Shown in pieces: positions 13,414 to 16,471 of a stretch of 16,471 bases of DNA. This DNA comes from Nitrospinota bacterium (GTDB lineage: Bacteria > Nitrospinota > Nitrospinia > Nitrospinales > VA-1). The notes beneath the pieces were generated by a model. It was not told the origin of the DNA, ran no database searches, and worked only from the letters and a program-made list of their open reading frames with translations. Each line of letters starts with the position of its first letter. Position 1 is the first letter of the stretch. The position numbers and the translations under genes are program-made. The stretch is from NCBI GenBank assembly GCA_002731985.1, contig PCCT01000075.1, forward strand, positions 1 through 16,471, given 5' to 3'.

Positions 13414-15984
13414 TTATTTACCAACGGTTTGGTAGCTTGCCTGCATATGATGCGGCATTTCCAGGTGTGGCCGTTTGGTTAATTGTTTTGTTTCGCCCTT
13501 GGCTCCGATAGTTTTCGCGCAACGGAAACCATAGTCATCCAATCGTGATCCAGGGTAGTTGCTGTTGCGGAACGAGGAATATATAAATCCCTTGAGGTCC
13601 CGCCACGATCCACCCTTCAACACCTTAAATTCTCCCCCGATCTGACCTTTGGGATTTATGTGATTGGCTGGATCATCATAATACTCTCGATCGAACCAGT
13701 CGTCCACCCATTCTTTGACGTTTCCCGCCATGTTGTATACCCCGTATGGACTTGCGCCTTCCTGAAAAATGTTAACGGGAACCATCACATGGTGCGCGAT
13801 TTCTTTGGTCCATTCCTGATGGTACCGGGCGATGTCGTGTGCGGGTGGTTTGTTACCCCATGGATATATGCGCCCATCCGTACCGCGTGCGGCTTTTTCC
13901 CATTCCGCTTCAGTGGGCAGGCGTTTTCCTTTCCATTTGCAATACTCAGCGGCACCCTTCCACTTGACGTTGTTGATGGGATGATTTTCGAATCCTTTTC
14001 TGGGATTGAATTTGCCATCGTAGAATAGAGTTCCGTATTTGTTGTCGAGGTAGTATCCATTCACATTCTTCACCTCGTTTAAAAAAGTAGCGAAATTGCT
14101 GGCGGAAACTTCATAACGGTCGATGAAGTAGGAATCCATATATGTTTTATGCTCTGGGGTTTCGTCTTGACCATGATCGTTGGAGCCCATGACGAAGAAT
14201 CCGCTGGGAACAAGGGCCATATCTTCAGGAGTATCCAGGTCTTTGGAAAAACCGCTGTTAGGATCAGCAGGTTTTTCGGCTGTCTCAGGTGAGGATTCCC
14301 CGCCTATCAAGTCCCTGGCCTCATCTGCCAACGCTCCATCGGGAACAAGAGCCAGGAAGCGTTTTAAGTAGGGGAGGGCTTTCCCCCTTTTCCCGGACTC
14401 CATATAGGCCCATCCGGAATAAAAATCTGATTCTGTATGTTTTGGAAAGAGCAGGGTAGATTCCTTCAGGTCATCCAAAATTCCCTGTAGAATGATGTTC
14501 GACTCTTCTTTTAATGCAGTTCGATACCACTTTTTTGCCGATGAGTGGTCGCCGTTCATCCAGGCGTACAATCCCAGATTCATATTGGCAAGGGTGGTCA
14601 GTTGGGACGATTTGATTCCCAGTTTCAGGCCACGCCGCGTCCAGGCAGTAGCCATACGAAACTCTCCCTTATGATAGTAAACCCATCCCAGTTGAATATA
14701 AGCGGGAAGGTATTTCGGGTTCTGTTCCAAAAGGCGCCGGTATTCTGTTATTGAACGGTCAAGAAATTCCATCCTGTAATACGCCTCGGCTAACGCTTCG
14801 CGGGCTTCGATATTGCCTGGCTGGCGCGATTTTATACGACGGAGGATTTCCACGGCCTGTTTAAAGTTTTTAAGTTTGGTATAAACTTTTCCCATAGCAG
14901 TTAGGGTACCTGTGTCATCGGGGTTGATCTTGATCATTTGTTTTAAATGCAAAAGAGCGCCAATGAATTTTTTGTTAGTGAGGTAAAGCTCAATCAACTG
15001 GCGGTGGGCTTGAGCAAAGGAAGGTTCGATCTGTGTTACCTGTAGAAACGCTTCAATGGCTTTGTCCCGATTCCCAAGGTCGACATAGGTCAGGCCGAGG
15101 TTAAATAAAGTGGGTAGGCTATTCGGATCGGCCACCAATGCTTTTTGATATTGATCAATCGCAAGCTCTTTTTGTCCCGTTTCGGCATAGATGTTGGCCA
15201 GGTTGTTGTGCGCTTCGATCGATAATGGATTTATTTTGGTGGCGGGCTGTAAATAAAAAATGGCTTTTTGTGGGCGCGAGTTTTTGTAATAAACCATACC
15301 TACATTTGAAAGATAGGCACCTAGAGTTTGTTTTTTGTTCAAGTTGTGAGTGAAAAATGGGGTCTTGGCATCAAACTTTAATCCGAACTTGTTTTCGTAA
15401 AATGAATCGGGAAGTGAGGTTCCCAATTCTGTGGATTCGATATTAATGTGATCGCTTCCCGAGTCGTAGCGGACAAAAAAATGATTGGGTAGACCGACAC
15501 CGTAAAGTGGAAGGTTTAATCGATCTCCAACAATAAGGTACAGGAGCGAAAGGTTCATGCAATACCCGCGTTTGGATTCCAGCATCCCATGTAGGAACAG
15601 CTCATCTGGATTGACAGGCATCCCCTGGCTATCGACCTGGTCTGTGTAGCGGTATCCTTTTTCGTGGTGTATCACTTGGCGCAATATATCGACGGTTTCC
15701 TGTGCAGTACTTTCTGGTCTCAATTGTTTTTTCACGCCTGCTACTAATTGGTCGATTTCACTTCTCAGAGCCGCCTCATTTAAGGTCGGACCCCAGTCTT
15801 TGGATATTAAAAGTAATGCTTCTGTCAGGTCAATCGATTCTGAACTTTTTGAGAAAATTGTTCTCAGGCGGTTCTCAAATGAACCTAGTGAAGTGACTTC
15901 GGCTGAGGCTGTGCTGGCTTGGGTCGTTACATACAGGAGTAGGCAGCAGAGGAACGCGTAAAAGAATGATCTCAATATTTTCAT
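13414..15984 (-). CDS. Exported protein with transglutaminase-like, TPR and sulfatase-modifying-factor domains
   Basis: An 856-residue protein from ATG 15984; a longer frame from TTG 16008 is rejected because GGGAG lies 12 bases before 15984. Residues 1-28 are a signal peptide ending ASTASA. Residues about 90-210 resemble a transglutaminase-like/SirB1-type domain, with Cys142 in KRGYCMNLSLLYL and His168 in VGLPNHFFVRYD. Residues about 222-557 are TPR repeats (such as EAHNNLANIYAETGQKELAI). Residues about 588-824 are an FGE/SUMF1-like domain: MALVPSGFFVMGSN, RLPTEAEWEKAARG, PYGVYNMAGNVKEWVDDW, LKGGSW and GFRCA. True formylglycine-generating enzymes have two catalytic cysteines just after GGS; here the segment SWRDLKGFIYSSFRNS has none, so that activity is unlikely. 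It probably acts in the periplasm as a protein-binding or structural factor. The next gene starts 26 bases downstream. Confidence 0.9.
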   Translation of the reverse strand: MKILRSFFYAFLCCLLLYVTTQASTASAEVTSLGSFENRLRTIFSKSSESIDLTEALLLISKDWGPTLNEAALRSEIDQLVAGVKKQLRPESTAQETVDILRQVIHHEKGYRYTDQVDSQGMPVNPDELFLHGMLESKRGYCMNLSLLYLIVGDRLNLPLYGVGLPNHFFVRYDSGSDHINIESTELGTSLPDSFYENKFGLKFDAKTPFFTHNLNKKQTLGAYLSNVGMVYYKNSRPQKAIFYLQPATKINPLSIEAHNNLANIYAETGQKELAIDQYQKALVADPNSLPTLFNLGLTYVDLGNRDKAIEAFLQVTQIEPSFAQAHRQLIELYLTNKKFIGALLHLKQMIKINPDDTGTLTAMGKVYTKLKNFKQAVEILRRIKSRQPGNIEAREALAEAYYRMEFLDRSITEYRRLLEQNPKYLPAYIQLGWVYYHKGEFRMATAWTRRGLKLGIKSSQLTTLANMNLGLYAWMNGDHSSAKKWYRTALKEESNIILQGILDDLKESTLLFPKHTESDFYSGWAYMESGKRGKALPYLKRFLALVPDGALADEARDLIGGESSPETAEKPADPNSGFSKDLDTPEDMALVPSGFFVMGSNDHGQDETPEHKTYMDSYFIDRYEVSASNFATFLNEVKNVNGYYLDNKYGTLFYDGKFNPRKGFENHPINNVKWKGAAEYCKWKGKRLPTEAEWEKAARGTDGRIYPWGNKPPAHDIARYHQEWTKEIAHHVMVPVNIFQEGASPYGVYNMAGNVKEWVDDWFDREYYDDPANHINPKGQIGGEFKVLKGGSWRDLKGFIYSSFRNSNYPGSRLDDYGFRCAKTIGAKGETKQLTKRPHLEMPHHMQASYQTVGK

Positions 15985-16182
15985 AAAATAAATTGACTCC
16001 CAACACAATAGGGTGGGGAAATATTAAGTGGATCGGATGGAACTAGTATACCAAATGATCTGAGTCTATTCCTCAAATATTAAGAGGCCTTTTAGGTGTG
16101 CAGAAGTTGACCTACAGGAGAAACCCCGGACTAAACTCAGAAATTTTGCCCACTGTGCGTTAATTCGCCCTCCGTGTAGGAG
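15985..16182. other. Gap between the BatA-like gene and the TPR/FGE-like gene
   Basis: This 198-base gap holds the candidate promoter at 16045-16053 and the imperfect palindrome at 16071-16087. I find no clear intrinsic terminator for the upstream minus-strand gene; TAGGT (about 16094-16098) with ACCTA (about 16111-16115) is too short a stem to call. Confidence 0.4.
16045..16053 (-). promoter_or_regulatory. Candidate extended -10 promoter for the TPR/FGE-like gene
   Basis: On the minus strand TGGTATACT matches an extended -10 (TGnTATAAT, one mismatch in the hexamer). It would start transcription near 16038, about 54 bases before the ATG. There is no good -35. An imperfect palindrome, CCTCTTAATATTTGAGG (16087 to 16071), lies just upstream, where a regulator might bind. 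Confidence 0.4.
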
Positions 16183-16471
16183 TTATTCTTTTCGAACTAA
16201 CCATCCTTCAAAAAGGAGCATTGACCCCACCAATAACATGAAAAGTGTGGACATGGGCGAGCCTTCTTCAGACCCATTCAGGTCACGTTTCTGGTATCCC
16301 TTGGAATACGTGACGTTCATGCCGGGAAGAAGATTTTCAATTTCCTCATTTGATATCTTGATAGAGGAAGATTCTGTCGTGTCAATGTTTACCGTAAAAG
16401 ATCCAGCAGGTTCTGTGCCGGAAGGTAATTGAAGAAGTGTGGCAGTCTCGCCAGCGGGACTGGTTTTTGAA
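16183..16471 (-). CDS. C-terminal end of a BatA-like membrane protein (partial)
   Basis: An open frame on the minus strand enters at the right edge of the window and ends at TAA 16183-16185, giving 95 residues with no start in view. The sequence GSFTVNIDTTESSSIKIS, then NEEIENLLPGMNVTY, and a final transmembrane helix TLFMLLVGSMLLFEGWLVRK match the pattern at the C-terminus of BatA-type aerotolerance/VWA membrane proteins (FxVNxDxxESxLxxLxxEEL... and a closing LLxLLLLEwxLxR helix). I infer that family from memory of the pattern, so the exact family is moderate. The frame would be missed by methods that require a start codon, and the plus-strand ORF at 16238-16432 is its shadow. It runs in the same direction as the TPR/FGE-like gene 198 bases downstream. 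Confidence 0.6.
   Translation of the reverse strand, partial: SKTSPAGETATLLQLPSGTEPAGSFTVNIDTTESSSIKISNEEIENLLPGMNVTYSKGYQKRDLNGSEEGSPMSTLFMLLVGSMLLFEGWLVRKE

Noticed and set aside
13414..15984. Formylglycine-generating activity of the FGE-like domain
   Set aside because: The two catalytic cysteines expected soon after the GGS motif are absent.
16238..16432. A 64-codon plus-strand ORF at the right edge
   Set aside because: The opposite strand carries a better frame with a membrane helix and a BatA-like C-terminal pattern; this is its shadow.

Overview
This window is a bacterial chromosomal segment of moderate GC content. It is almost entirely housekeeping and cofactor metabolism; I see no rRNA, tRNA, CRISPR array, phage gene or transposase. 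The TPR-rich exported proteins, the SUF operon with a SufU and an AmrS, and the SerRS sequence type suggest a deep-branching Gram-negative bacterium. Nitrospinota or a related lineage is my guess from the style of the proteins, not something the sequence proves.

Left part (1-2500, minus strand): moaA (molybdenum cofactor synthesis), then larE (PP-loop sulfur transferase), whose stop overlaps the start of a 77-residue two-helix membrane protein. A strong hairpin, a possible 36-codon ORF on the other strand and a structured moaA leader lie in the gaps.

Centre (2811-10491, plus strand): a SUF iron-sulfur cluster assembly operon. It opens with an unusual protein that joins a cysteine-poor IscU-like domain to a C-terminal Nfu domain with CxxC. 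It continues with sufB, sufC, sufD, sufS and sufU, and ends with amrS, the radical SAM gene of the AmmeMemoRadiSam set. SufS and SufU would mobilise sulfur, SufBCD would build the cluster and the Nfu protein could carry it. MoaA and AmrS in the same window are Fe-S client proteins. Palindromic repeats sit in the gaps on both sides of sufB. A good sigma70-type promoter lies at 2811-2839, facing away from a moaA promoter at 2617-2646.

Right part: serS (seryl-tRNA synthetase), then the remains of a gene for an exported protein with two in-frame stops and an apparent 5' frameshift, then a small flavin-reductase-domain protein. Convergent to these on the minus strand are a truncated BatA-like membrane protein (missed by simple ORF calling because its start lies outside the window), a large exported protein combining transglutaminase-like, TPR and sulfatase-modifying-factor domains, and a small two-helix membrane protein.

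The points most worth a second look are the cysteine-poor IscU-Nfu protein at the head of the SUF operon, the attachment of amrS to that operon, the three-cysteine LarE coupled to a small membrane protein, the three-module exported protein whose sulfatase-modifying domain lacks the usual catalytic cysteines, and the decaying exported-protein gene.
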